From NCBI GenBank assembly GCA_963575745.1, contig CAUYUJ010007247.1, positions 176,001-240,000 on the forward strand: a stretch of DNA of 64,000 nt, given 5' to 3'. Numbering within the stretch: the first letter of the stretch is position 1; each line of letters opens with the position of its first letter. Both the position numbers and the translations under genes were made by a program. Shown here piece after piece: positions 20,501 to 28,561 of this stretch. Under the pieces are notes generated by a model that was not told where the DNA came from, did not search any database, and saw only the letters and a program-made list of their open reading frames with translations. Source of the stretch: Prorocentrum cordatum (Eukaryota > Sar > Dinophyceae > Prorocentrales > Prorocentraceae).

Positions 20501-23084
20501 GAGGAGGAAAGCGCGGGAGCTCCTGATCGAGGGCATCAGCTCCATGTTCGAGGACCTACCGCGGAGCTGGACCGGCACCCCCTACGAGGAGCAAGGCGAG
20601 ATCGCGAGCGAGTACGTTGACATCCTCGAGAAGCTGACCCGCAAGATGGTGAAAGCAGGGGAGCTGGACGACACCCCCGCAAAGAAGCGCCAGAGAATCG
20701 TGTATGAGAAGGCGGAGGAGGAACCCACGAGCGACGACGCGGACTCCGCCGAGAGCTCGGAAGACGCGGTGGTGGAGAAGCCGTACGCGAGGACCGAGGA
20801 GGGAATAGACCCCCCCCTCCCAGAGGATCCAGATCCCCTGAGCCTCTGGCCCGGGCAAGCGGAGGCGGCCAGGCGGAGCAGGGAGGAAACTTTCCAGAGC
20901 TCTCCTGGGGCCAGCGGCAGCGGAGGCCCCGCCCCCGCCGCAGGCGCAGAGCCACCGCCGAGTGCACCTCCACCGCCCGAGGTACTGGAAACCCCCTCAG
21001 ACCCAGCCCAGCATCGGAGGAGCAGACCCCCCGCCACGATCCCCCAGAAGGCCGCGCCAACGAGGAGAAGCCGCTCGGCCATGACAGTCGTGGAAGCAGC
21101 CAGGCGTGCCGCAGGCAGGTCGACGACCTCCAGCGGAGACCCCCCTACTGGGGGAGCAGACGCCGGCAGCGCAGGGACGTCCGGAGAGAAGCTCACACTC
21201 AGGCCCAAGCCGAGATCACTGGGGGCCCAGCTGCGCGCCACCTCCAAGGGAGAGCCATCGCAGCCCAGACCCCGCCAAGATGATCCAGCCAGGCCGCTCG
21301 TGCCCCCAGATCACGCAGTCAGGCCCCTGGTGAGGCCTCCAGGGTGGCGCCCGCTTCTCCCTGGGCAAGTCTGCCGGCCGCCAGGGATGCCGCCGATGAT
21401 GCCGCCCCCTTGGCCGCCCCCTCCGCGGGGAGGCCGCTGTGGGGGACCCCCTTTGGGGGAGGCGCCGGCGGCACCGAGCAGTGGGAGGGCACAGGAGGAG
21501 GCGCGTGCCTACGTCAAGTGGTGCGCGGACCACCCCACCTTCCAGCCCGAGAAGGTGCCAGAGGTCGTGAAGCGGGGCAACTCACTCCTCCGCCTCGCCG
21601 GCAGCATCGAGAGGGCTGCCGAGTTGCTGAAGCACGCGCGGGGGGAGGTCCATGGGAACCCGCTGGGCGGCGTACTCCAAGAAGACGTGCAGAAGTCCTT
21701 GGACCCGCACCACGCCGCCTACCTCCGGGCCATGGCCACCGGGGGGGCACCCGTGCGACGCACGGAGGAGCGGACGCGCACACAGGCCAAGTCGCACTCC
21801 TCGGCGGTGGACCACGCGCTGGAGATGTTCGAGAAGGCCTGGAAGGACAGCCGCTACGGCGTTGTCCTCTGGGCCTCGGACGAGGTCGAGGACGTGCTCG
21901 CCGCCTCGGCGCTGGTCGAGTCGCCCAGCGGGAGGGCCCCCAAGATGTTGCCGGATCGGACCATCTCGAAAGAGGGCCGGCCGATCCACGACATGCGGGC
22001 GGCCAACGCCTTCTCCCCGAAGGAGCAGCACCCGCCAGCGAAGCAGCCCCTCCACAGGGGGCTTGCGAGGCTCAGCCTCTGGTGGGAGGCGAGGCACCCG
22101 GGCGTCCAGCAGGTGGTGGCGAAGCGCGACGTGGCCAGGGCCTTCAAGTGGCACCACCTGGAGCCAGCTGCCGTGCCAGAGTTCGGGACGACGCTCCCGG
22201 GCAAGGAGGTCGGAGTGCCAGGGCGAGTTATCCTGATCCACGGCGTGCTGGTCTTCGGCTGGGCCGGCAGCCCGGGCGAGTACATGGCGTTCGCCTGGGC
22301 GGCCAAGAGCGAGCACGAGAGGAGGAAGCCGCCGGCGCCCAGGATCAACGATACCGTCAGGTACGCCTCCAAGTGGCTCATGGACGACGGGGTCGTCCTC
22401 GAGCCGCTGGTGGGCCTCCGACCCTGGCTCTCGGCCGAGGAGCTCGACGGGGCCATGAAGCGAGTCTGGGGCCCGGACGCAGTTAACGAGGAGAAACTGG
22501 ACGTCGAGGGGGAACTCGCGGCAGAGCAGTCGATCTGGGGCCTCCACATGAACTTCGACACGAAGGTGGTTAGGCTCCCAGAACCCAAATGCATCAAAGC
22601 TCAGTGCCTGCTCGCCCTCCCGGAGCTCAGAGGATCCAGGCGGGTCCCGCTGAAGGTCGCCCAAGAGCTGCGAGGCTGTGCCCAGTTCTGGGCGTCAGCA
22701 CAGCCGGCCCTCCGCCCCGAGCTCCCCGCCCTGGACCGGCTCCTCAGCAGCGGGGCGAGCTGGGCAGAACCGAAGGGTACGCCTGAGGAAGTCGAGCTCG
22801 CCTGGGAGGAGTGGGACGCGTCGGTGGGGTTTCTGAGGATGCTCTTCGACGTCCCTGAGGCCTGGAGCACGACCTTCCAGGCCAGCTTCACGGCTTCACG
22901 CAGGCCCTGTCGGTGCGCGAACGCCTCGCCTTGCCGGGAACAGCACGTACCACACGGTGGACGGGCGGAGATGCTACAACCTCCTCGATCGGTGCCATCG
23001 ACTGGGGGAGCGCAACTGCAGGGGATGCCGCGCCGACGCCGGAGTACATGGCCACGGACGCCGGACCACTGCTCGAGGCCCTGA
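17505..23084 (+). CDS. ORF2 of element A: C5-methyltransferase-like domain plus reverse transcriptase
   Basis: An open frame of 1,859 codons overlapping ORF1 by 22 bases. Its first codon is GTG, so it is probably made as a -1 frameshift extension of ORF1. Residues about 157-350 resemble the catalytic half of a C5 cytosine methyltransferase: TREIFAGTENWTKAMREAGL (motif I), HDILDP, YQLAPPCTTHSAWC (motif IV, with the catalytic-type PPC), ENTASDG (motif VI) and KRHRKLTFW (like motif VIII). A charged, coiled-coil-rich middle follows. RT lies at about 1,490-1,790: DMRAANAF, KRDVARAFKWHHL (first Asp), LVFGWAGSPGEYMAF (motif B), and KWLMDDGVVLEP with the catalytic DD at residues 1,627-1,628, in place of the usual (Y/F)xDD. 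The thumb follows. RNase H is in the next frame (ORF3). RT identity is strong; methyltransferase activity is inferred from motifs only. Confidence 0.8.
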   Translation: MHLGLPLSALNTTTVRVWRINHWNQLEIDSVLPTQTSEKEVHVMIHRGHMRVLRPPVIGGQSPNKRGRAFGEILKTWTLAGKPVRELLTVGWEMYLESEEVAGPVIPSRPPPCMHCKRMQQAQLPTREGAVGNQELEEEDFSGLAPLLRRPAFAWGIRTREIFAGTENWTKAMREAGLQTAPSVEYFQDPLAQTGPQEEHDILDPQVRERLLLDAGAAPGPDEANVYQLAPPCTTHSAWCLKNGGARTFEHPDGDGTVQAEIDSNIMTDFAADLCERLDANDRERMLENTASDGRYPKIWDRARIRQLQKRTGARIISVAMCEWGLGPPEEPAKRHRKLTFWMVSKGLYPWALSLARRCTNQHERVALEGPLPYDLTQAQIDHYNSSKLSLSQSEQKDILSLTNRLALAGVQAQGLAADTKTLETPQLGPELLRPLNDLVGKLGPVNFHWSRVEPRTGKAFEDLPEGAVALYYGRDRADNFVAKISHRSPPCLHGGGRIPSGAPPLAKALREELSTLGFQVGQRGLRRTRYAGQYPTRLCAAWAEVVKAAGAGPPPAKLLKKLEPIVTTRAGDKMAAGAGDGVHLADPPPPFGFQDVPVTEKEAEEDHPAELRGWQCANRGKKRGGWKRNKARKRDPDRGAPPPGPGGDGGDDEPGGDEGEGEEEEEEKEPPRRVKKSRQAEQQADEPVKVLLPQRGDRWIPIPGAPMYAHELQSVLMTCRWLRDDVLSPEELRLFVYTDEGDAAGAEGPPLEDDDRVEPGERLILWIGKEDIGNWAAWAPRWIKRAADEEREGAPWHRSEATPASHRSVALRIADRTSSQGFGSPELGAVWNRRAPPPHSGGRRFQQAAAQALQRQSREAPAGGSSSGGSSADSIKLESIRRKLEAAKAAEVGVLEEEEKRIKELQIQLAEAKERRRARRARDAGKREAEQAQAGHPRRASSEPPSGQGAATPLDPAWEDETPLPSAILDGENKCHEAECILNNLLGVPADDPTGPDRRRKARELLIEGISSMFEDLPRSWTGTPYEEQGEIASEYVDILEKLTRKMVKAGELDDTPAKKRQRIVYEKAEEEPTSDDADSAESSEDAVVEKPYARTEEGIDPPLPEDPDPLSLWPGQAEAARRSREETFQSSPGASGSGGPAPAAGAEPPPSAPPPPEVLETPSDPAQHRRSRPPATIPQKAAPTRRSRSAMTVVEAARRAAGRSTTSSGDPPTGGADAGSAGTSGEKLTLRPKPRSLGAQLRATSKGEPSQPRPRQDDPARPLVPPDHAVRPLVRPPGWRPLLPGQVCRPPGMPPMMPPPWPPPPRGGRCGGPPLGEAPAAPSSGRAQEEARAYVKWCADHPTFQPEKVPEVVKRGNSLLRLAGSIERAAELLKHARGEVHGNPLGGVLQEDVQKSLDPHHAAYLRAMATGGAPVRRTEERTRTQAKSHSSAVDHALEMFEKAWKDSRYGVVLWASDEVEDVLAASALVESPSGRAPKMLPDRTISKEGRPIHDMRAANAFSPKEQHPPAKQPLHRGLARLSLWWEARHPGVQQVVAKRDVARAFKWHHLEPAAVPEFGTTLPGKEVGVPGRVILIHGVLVFGWAGSPGEYMAFAWAAKSEHERRKPPAPRINDTVRYASKWLMDDGVVLEPLVGLRPWLSAEELDGAMKRVWGPDAVNEEKLDVEGELAAEQSIWGLHMNFDTKVVRLPEPKCIKAQCLLALPELRGSRRVPLKVAQELRGCAQFWASAQPALRPELPALDRLLSSGASWAEPKGTPEEVELAWEEWDASVGFLRMLFDVPEAWSTTFQASFTASRRPCRCANASPCREQHVPHGGRAEMLQPPRSVPSTGGAQLQGMPRRRRSTWPRTPDHCSRP

Positions 23085-25969
23085 GTCACGCGGTCAGAGG
23101 CGAGAGTGGCGAGGAGGGCTGGATCATAGCAGTGGTCGAGCTGCTGGCGGTGGTCGCGTTGGCCACGAAGCAGGGCTCGAAGTGGGAAGGAGAGTTGGTG
23201 TTTTACGTCACGGACAACCAGAATGTGAAGGCCTGGCTCACCAAGAGAAGCCCCAAGAACGCCCTGGCCCGCCGCCTGATTCGTCTGGTGGAAAGGATCG
23301 AAGCCATGCACGGATGCCGCATCGTCTCGTTCTTCGTGAGGACCTACCATAATGAAGTGGCCGACTGGCTTACCCGCGAAGAGGTCAAGAAGGTTCACGA
23401 CACGCTGGCCACCTCAGGGTGGAAGCGCCTAGAGCCTCCCGCAGCCTGGGGCCAGATACTGGAGGACGCCAAGGAGCGCCTTCTCAGACTCCCTGGGGAA
23501 ACGGGCCCCGTGGCCGAGGCTGCCCTTCGACACCGAGCGCTTCAGCGAGGACATGGGCTGCCGAGAGCTCTCCCGCTCCGCGGGAAGCTGGGTCGAGAAG
23601 TGGGGAGTCTCATCAACCCGTACACGAAGGCCTTCAAGCGCCTCGGGGGATCGGAGCCCGAGGAGAACCAGAAGGTGGGATGGCTCATGGCGTCGCTGTC
23701 CCTAGACCCCAAGGGCCGAGAGATGGAGGCTTTCCTCGTCGCAGCAACTCAGGAGAGCCCTGAAGTGGTGGTCGTGGACGCCCCGACCGGGGTAGACACA
23801 GCCAGGTTCGAGAAGGCACTCAAGCAGCTGGGCTACATGGTCTCGAAGTTCGAGGTGGTCTGCACGCACCACGGGGACGCCACGACGCGGACCAGGCGGG
23901 TGCTCGTGGGCGGACGTCGGAAAGCGGGAGTGGGCCTGGCGTGCATTAACATGCCGCCGGCCTGCTCCCGAGCTGCCAGCGTCAAGCCTCTCCTGGACAA
24001 GGGAAAGGACCACCTGTGGCTCGACCAACAAGGCGAAGTGTCATGGGACCCCCGCATCCAGTCCACCAGCGACCCCCTCCTCCTCAAGCCGGTCGGGCAC
24101 CTCAAGAAGGATGGAGCGAAGCACCTGATCTACAGCGAGGAGGGGCCGGTGGGCACCATCCGCTGGCCTGGGGCGGAGCTCCAAGGACCCGGGGCGACGC
24201 TCCTCCGTGTCACCGGAGGGGGCGGAGGCACGGTCCGCGCCCTGACGCCCCAAGAGGTTTGGCGAGTGCAGGGAGGGACCAACGACGAGTGGACCCACCT
24301 GCGAGCCCAGGGCTTCACCGAGGACGAACTCCTGAAGGGCGCAGCCAGGGCGCTCCCGCCGAGGACCGCGGAGGCAGTGCTGACCGCGGTGACAGAGGCG
24401 CTCGACAGCACCAGCACGCAGCGGGCCGGGGTGCGCCATGATCCAGAGGAGCAAGCTGCGTGGGAGGCCACCAAGCGCTGGTTCCGCGCCTGGGCCCAGG
24501 CACCGGATCAGCCCGCCCTGGCGCTGGCAGCAGAGGACGAGGTGAGGGCCGGAGGAGCGCTCACCGACGAGATGCACAAGAACCGCCGGCGCGCCCAGGC
24601 AGTCCGCTTCAAGATGATCGACGAGGACACGCTCATCGGACCCCGCGAGGCCCCGGCCGCCGAGAAGGTCAAGCTAGACAAAAGTGTGACACGCTCGAAA
24701 AGCCCTCGCAAAAAGAGCCCTCGGCGTGCCAAAGAGATGCCAGCAACCAACCTGGTGAGGCCGCAAGCGCTGGGCGTAGCTCGGAAGACCAACTGCCCCG
24801 GGAAGGAGCTCGCCCCCGCCGGCCGCGCTGAGCCTGGCGGAGCCAACTACGCCGGCTGGTTCGCGCAGCAGAAGATGGAGGCCATGCTGCAGAAACTCAG
24901 TGAAGGCACAAGGGCAGGTTACGAGGGAGGATGGCGGCTCTGGGTGGCCGTGCGCCAGGCGCAAGGGCTCAGCCCTTGGCTCCCAGGACGTGATCGCGAG
25001 GAGCGCCTGGCCGACGAGGAGGCGCTCATCAACTTCGCCGTCCTCCTAGCGCGGGTCGTCGGGAGGACCGAGGGGACCATCAAGCAGAAGCTCTTCGCGG
25101 TGCGCTACGCCCACCTGGTGGCCGGCTACTCGGACCCCCTGCTCCACAGAGGCCGCCTCTGGAGCACGCTGGCAGGGCTGAAACGCTGGCAGGGGCCCGA
25201 GACCAAGCGGAAGAAGCCCGTCACGCCAGCCATGCTCGAATGGCTCCGCGGCTTTCTCCAGCAGGAGGCCAAGCTCCCCGAGGAGGATGCAGTGGTCATC
25301 TGGGCGGCCATCGTGACAGCGTTTTTCTTCCTCCTGAGGGCCTCAGAGTACCTCCTCCAGGACGGGCGCTCGTGGTCCTTCGAGCGCGTGCTGCACGGGG
25401 AGGACGTGGAGCCCAAGAAGGAGGGGAAGCGTGTGGCCAGCTTCCAGGACGCCGACGAGATGGTGATCTACATCAAGGGCAGCAAGACGGACCAGCTCAA
25501 TGTCGGGACGGTGAGGAACCACTACCGCGCCGGCACATCGCTCTGCCCGATCGCGGCGATGGAGCGGCTCCAGGCTCACCATCCTCAGCGGATAAAGGGC
25601 ACCGAGGAACGGCTGCCCCTTTTCCGCTGGGCGTCAGGTACACCGATCCGCAGGGCAGAGGTGCAGCACTTCCTGACGGTCGCGGGGCTGGCCGCCGGCC
25701 TCTCCAGGGAAGAGATCGGCAGCCATTCCCTGAGGATCGGCGGGGCAACTGCAATGTACCACGTGACCGAGGACCTCTCCCGAGTGCGCCGATTCGGGCG
25801 CTGGCAGTCGGACGCGTTCCACGGCTACCTGTGGGAGTCGCACGAGCCGATGAAGGGCATCTCCGGCAAGATGGCCAGGGACAACTCCTCGTTGACCAAC
25901 CCGGCGAAGGACAGCGCCCCCAGCAGAGCTGCCGCCGGCGCCGAGAGCGCCAGGCGTGAGAGCCCATGA
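22913..25969 (+). CDS. ORF3 of element A: RNase H, late-motif methyltransferase-like module, tyrosine recombinase
   Basis: 1,018 codons, again -1 relative to the ORF before, with a GTG as first codon; sequence homologous to element B continues upstream only in the ORF2 frame, so a shift at about 22,890-22,913 joins them. RNase H: GGDATTSSIGAIDWG (about residue 18), ELLAVVAL, FYVTDNQNVKAW (about 97) and YHNEVADWLTREE (about 145). Next, PEVVVVDAP, FEKALKQLGY, VVCTHHGDATTRTRRVLVGG (about 285-335), RALTPQEVWRVQG (about 441) and ARALPPRTAEAVLTAV (about 479) match the order of C5-methyltransferase motifs VI, VIII, IX and X, but with no PPC. A basic linker leads to the recombinase: FFLLRASEYL (about 805), HSLRIGGATA (H-x-x-R, about 937), RRFGRWQSDAFHGYLWES with the candidate nucleophile Tyr (about 972). 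The recombinase would insert circular cDNA. Confidence 0.8.
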   Translation: MRERLALPGTARTTRWTGGDATTSSIGAIDWGSATAGDAAPTPEYMATDAGPLLEALSHAVRGESGEEGWIIAVVELLAVVALATKQGSKWEGELVFYVTDNQNVKAWLTKRSPKNALARRLIRLVERIEAMHGCRIVSFFVRTYHNEVADWLTREEVKKVHDTLATSGWKRLEPPAAWGQILEDAKERLLRLPGETGPVAEAALRHRALQRGHGLPRALPLRGKLGREVGSLINPYTKAFKRLGGSEPEENQKVGWLMASLSLDPKGREMEAFLVAATQESPEVVVVDAPTGVDTARFEKALKQLGYMVSKFEVVCTHHGDATTRTRRVLVGGRRKAGVGLACINMPPACSRAASVKPLLDKGKDHLWLDQQGEVSWDPRIQSTSDPLLLKPVGHLKKDGAKHLIYSEEGPVGTIRWPGAELQGPGATLLRVTGGGGGTVRALTPQEVWRVQGGTNDEWTHLRAQGFTEDELLKGAARALPPRTAEAVLTAVTEALDSTSTQRAGVRHDPEEQAAWEATKRWFRAWAQAPDQPALALAAEDEVRAGGALTDEMHKNRRRAQAVRFKMIDEDTLIGPREAPAAEKVKLDKSVTRSKSPRKKSPRRAKEMPATNLVRPQALGVARKTNCPGKELAPAGRAEPGGANYAGWFAQQKMEAMLQKLSEGTRAGYEGGWRLWVAVRQAQGLSPWLPGRDREERLADEEALINFAVLLARVVGRTEGTIKQKLFAVRYAHLVAGYSDPLLHRGRLWSTLAGLKRWQGPETKRKKPVTPAMLEWLRGFLQQEAKLPEEDAVVIWAAIVTAFFFLLRASEYLLQDGRSWSFERVLHGEDVEPKKEGKRVASFQDADEMVIYIKGSKTDQLNVGTVRNHYRAGTSLCPIAAMERLQAHHPQRIKGTEERLPLFRWASGTPIRRAEVQHFLTVAGLAAGLSREEIGSHSLRIGGATAMYHVTEDLSRVRRFGRWQSDAFHGYLWESHEPMKGISGKMARDNSSLTNPAKDSAPSRAAAGAESARRESP

Positions 25970-26864
25970 GAGGCCGCAGCGGGCGCCGCCGGTGCTTACG
26001 CACCTGGCGTGCGCCCAACCCAAGCCGCCGGCTTCACGCCGTGCGTGCTTGGGTGCAGCCACCAGCCACCTGCCCCGCCGGCGAGTAGCCGCGCGCTCGC
26101 AGAGTACACCCGCCCGTGCCTTCAGCACTGGCTAATACCTCGCGGCAAAAGCACGCGTGCAGGCCCGTCCGTCAGGGCCCCACTAGTGCCTGGGATACTG
26201 TGGGTCCCCTTGCAGCCCTGGACGAGGACCACGCTGGAACCAGCCTGGCACGCCGGCTCTCCATGCCAAGCCTGGGCGCGCCGGGCATACTGACGCCAGC
26301 TGTGCTACAGTGGCTGGCAGTCTGACGGCACGGGTGGCCGCAGCGCTCGAATTCATGCGCAGGCACGGGCCCGCGCCCCAGCGCCGGCCCGGGGAACCCC
26401 CTCTGTCAGGGGCCGGACCCTGCCCGCCCCGTGCACTTTGGGCACCTGCGGAGGCGGGGAGCCGGGAGATCTGGAGGCCGCGGCGCAGACGGGGATGCCA
26501 AGTGCCGGCCCGTGCCAAGCGCCAGCGACGACACCCTCGGGCCTCAGCCCGAGGTCGGGCTCCGCCGGCAATCAAGGTACCGGCGCGAGCCCAAGGCCTA
26601 GCCTCACGGAGGACAGCCGCGCACGCCGGCATCAGTTGCCTGGCGGCAGTCGGCAGACAGAGGGCCAGTCGGGCCCCGCACGCACGCCGGCGCACACGCC
26701 AGGCGATGCGTGACTCAGTGCCTAGACGGTGCCGGCAACACAACGCCTGGCACCCAGTTTTGGCGACGCCCATCAGGGCGCCCACACAGCGCGCCGGCGC
26801 GTAGAACCCCCCAGGCGGCCAGTGTGCGGGGGCACTGGCAGCAGCGCCAGTATTATAGAACAAA
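25970..26864 (+). other. 3' untranslated region of element A
   Basis: About 900 bases between the ORF3 stop and repeat B1. GC-rich, with no ORF that I would support. No similarity was seen to the membrane extension that follows the recombinase in element B. Confidence 0.5.
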
Positions 26865-27092
26865 GGCGGCGAGGCCCGCTTCGCGTGGCGGAAGGAGGGA
26901 CCCGCCTGGCGTGTCATCGCCGGCGGGAGGAGCGTGCGGCCAGCGCAGCAGCAAAATGGGGGGGGCTGCGCCGCTGCCGCCATCATCGCCATCGTCTCCT
27001 GAGGGCTCGCTTCAACCGCTTCGCGGCTGGCACGTCCCGCGGCCTTAAAGCAGGCCGCGCTTTCGCTAGCGCCGCGCTGTGGGGGCGGGGTC
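26865..27092 (+). repeat. Split direct repeat B1 of element A
   Basis: 228 bases from ggcggcgaggcccgcttcgc to gggggcggggtc, repeated as B2 at 27,291-27,519 with a few substitutions and one extra G in a G run (8 versus 9). Its last base abuts the first base of A2 exactly. Confidence 0.85.
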
Positions 27093-27223
27093 TTAGTTGT
27101 TTGTCCTAAACGGTTGGACCCCGCCCTCCCCAGTCGGCTTGGGTTTCTCCTCTCCCTGCTCCTGCCTCTGCTTGCCCTTCCCTTTTCCTCTCTCCCGCTC
27201 GAGCCTTCGGGGCTCAAAGCCCT
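27093..27223 (+). repeat. Split direct repeat A2 of element A
   Basis: 131 bases identical to A1 except for one base. Sits immediately after B1 and is separated from B2 by 67 unique bases. An open frame seen through it is a copy of the A1 segment and not a gene. Confidence 0.85.
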
Positions 27224-27290
27224 CCCAGGGCCCAAAGGGGCCCTCTTTTGCCCGCCCACCCTGGGCTTTGCCTCGGTGTCCTACGGCACC

Positions 27291-27519
27291 GGCGGCGAGG
27301 CCCGCTTCGCGTGGCGGAAGGAGGGGCCCGCCTGGCGTGTCATCGCCGGCGGGAGGAGCGCGCGGCCAGCGCAGCAGCAAAATGGGGGGGGGCTGCACCG
27401 CTGCCGCCATCATCGTCATCGTCTCCTGAGGGCTCGCTTCAACCGCTTCGCGGCTGGCACGTCCCGCGGCCTTAAAGCAGGCCGCGCTTTCGCTAGCGCC
27501 GCACTGTGGGGGCGGGGTC
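27291..27519 (+). repeat. Split direct repeat B2 (right terminus of element A)
   Basis: 229 bases, copy of B1. After ggggtc at 27,519 the match to the B1/A2 context ends (cgcgcag replaces ttagttg), which places the right end of the element. The left flank ends acgggggt, so a short G-rich core (ggggt) is shared by both ends. Confidence 0.8.
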
Positions 27520-28470
27520 CGCGCAGCGCTGGCGCTGGCGCGGGCGCCGATGCTGGCGCCGGCGCATCGTCGCCAGTCGGCCCCAGAGTCGCAACAATCA
27601 CGCGCTGTGGCATGTCGTCTGGCAAGTCCCCTCGCGATTAGGCATCGCTCGGCGAGCCCCCCCGCGAATGGGAAGGCTACTGCGCGTCGCGTAGCTGGCG
27701 ACGCAAATCGGCAATCTGCGTAGGCAGCGGGAGGATTTACATTGGTTCCGCGTCTTCTCCTCCAGGGCCAGCGCAGGGGCGCGATGTCGCAACGCTGCCC
27801 GGGCCGCGGCGCACCGCGCAAGGGGCCCCCACGCCCCCCCCCCCCGCTAGTTGAGCACGCGAGCGCGGAGAATGCTCTCCTGGCGTCTGCCGCGGCGTTG
27901 GTGGCCGTGCTGAAAGCGCCGCAGGGTGTCGCGTGACTGGAGCGGCTGCAGGCATATCGAGCACTGTGTGAACTTGATGTCTGCGATGATCGGCGCCTGG
28001 GCGTTTGGCCTGAGACGCCCCTGTCGGCCCAATCTGCGCGCCCCCGCGCTCGGCCCGCTCGGCCGCTCGGGCGGTGGCGCGCCGCGCATCGTTGCGCGCC
28101 CATCGGCAGCGACAAGGCCCGGCTGTGCCGTCGCGTTAGCCTGCGTCGCGCGGCAATTGCCCCTGGCGCCTTCGGGGGCGGGGCCAGTCGGCACTGCAAT
28201 CGAAGCGCCTGCCCTGTGCACTTGCGCCTCCGCGGCCAACGGCGTCGGCTGGCGCGATGCGCGGGGCCGAAATCCAAAGCTGAAAACGCGCATGGCTGAA
28301 AACCGGTGGAACTCCTCCGCGGCCTCCCGCGTGCACCTGTTGGACGGCGTGGCGCGGCCTGCGCGTTCCCGCCCGGTCAACTCGCGGAAATGCTCGGGAT
28401 GCATCGCATCGGTGCATCCATTTGACGCGGCGCGGGCGCGCGAAGAAGAGAACCTGCCAGCCTAGCACGC
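27520..28470 (-). pseudogene. Probable 5' part of element D gag, beyond the insertion of element A
   Basis: On the minus strand, KFTQCSICLQPLQSRDTLRR then FQHGH (27,976-27,902) looks like the first half of a RING-type zinc finger (C-x2-C ... H-x-H), which I associate with N-terminal parts of dinoflagellate retroelement proteins. Further down, LPTQIADLRRQLRDAQ and MPDDMPQRVIVATLGPTGDD run up to the edge of element A. The charged, Ala/Pro-rich style continues in the Gag-like frame that starts at 11,867 on the other side of A. Frames are broken. That it is the missing 5' part of D is inference. Confidence 0.4.
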
Positions 28471-28561
28471 GCGGCCAACGCGGGCACGCAGTGGGAACGG
28501 CCCTGCAACGCTGGGGTCAGGGCTCGGGGCGGGAGGGGCTCCACGCGTAGGGAAGAGCCCA

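Larger units (their letters stand above)
11868..27519 (+). mobile_element. Element A: full-length DIRS-order (Ngaro/PAT-like) tyrosine-recombinase retrotransposon
   Basis: A 15.65 kb element bounded by split direct repeats: A1 (11,868-11,998) at the left; B1 (26,865-27,092), A2 (27,093-27,223) and B2 (27,291-27,519) at the right. Inside are three ORFs: Gag-like (12,052-17,526), methyltransferase-like plus RT (17,505-23,084), and RNase H plus methyltransferase-like plus tyrosine recombinase (22,913-25,969). A1-ORFs-B1-A2-B2 with RT, RNase H and tyrosine recombinase is the known architecture of Ngaro/PAT-type elements, which integrate a circular cDNA by recombination and make no target duplication. 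A1/A2 differ at one base, and B1/B2 at a few, so the copy is fairly young. It is far longer than typical members of the order. It lies in the gag part of element D. Confidence 0.85.

Noticed and set aside
21344-22664. Long plus and minus ORFs inside the RT region of element A
   Set aside because: Other-frame shadows of ORF2; no RT motifs in them.
27093-28277. 394-codon minus ORF over the right end of element A
   Set aside because: It reads through A2, B2 and low-complexity DNA in an arbitrary frame; only the RING-like piece at 27,902-27,976 looks meaningful.
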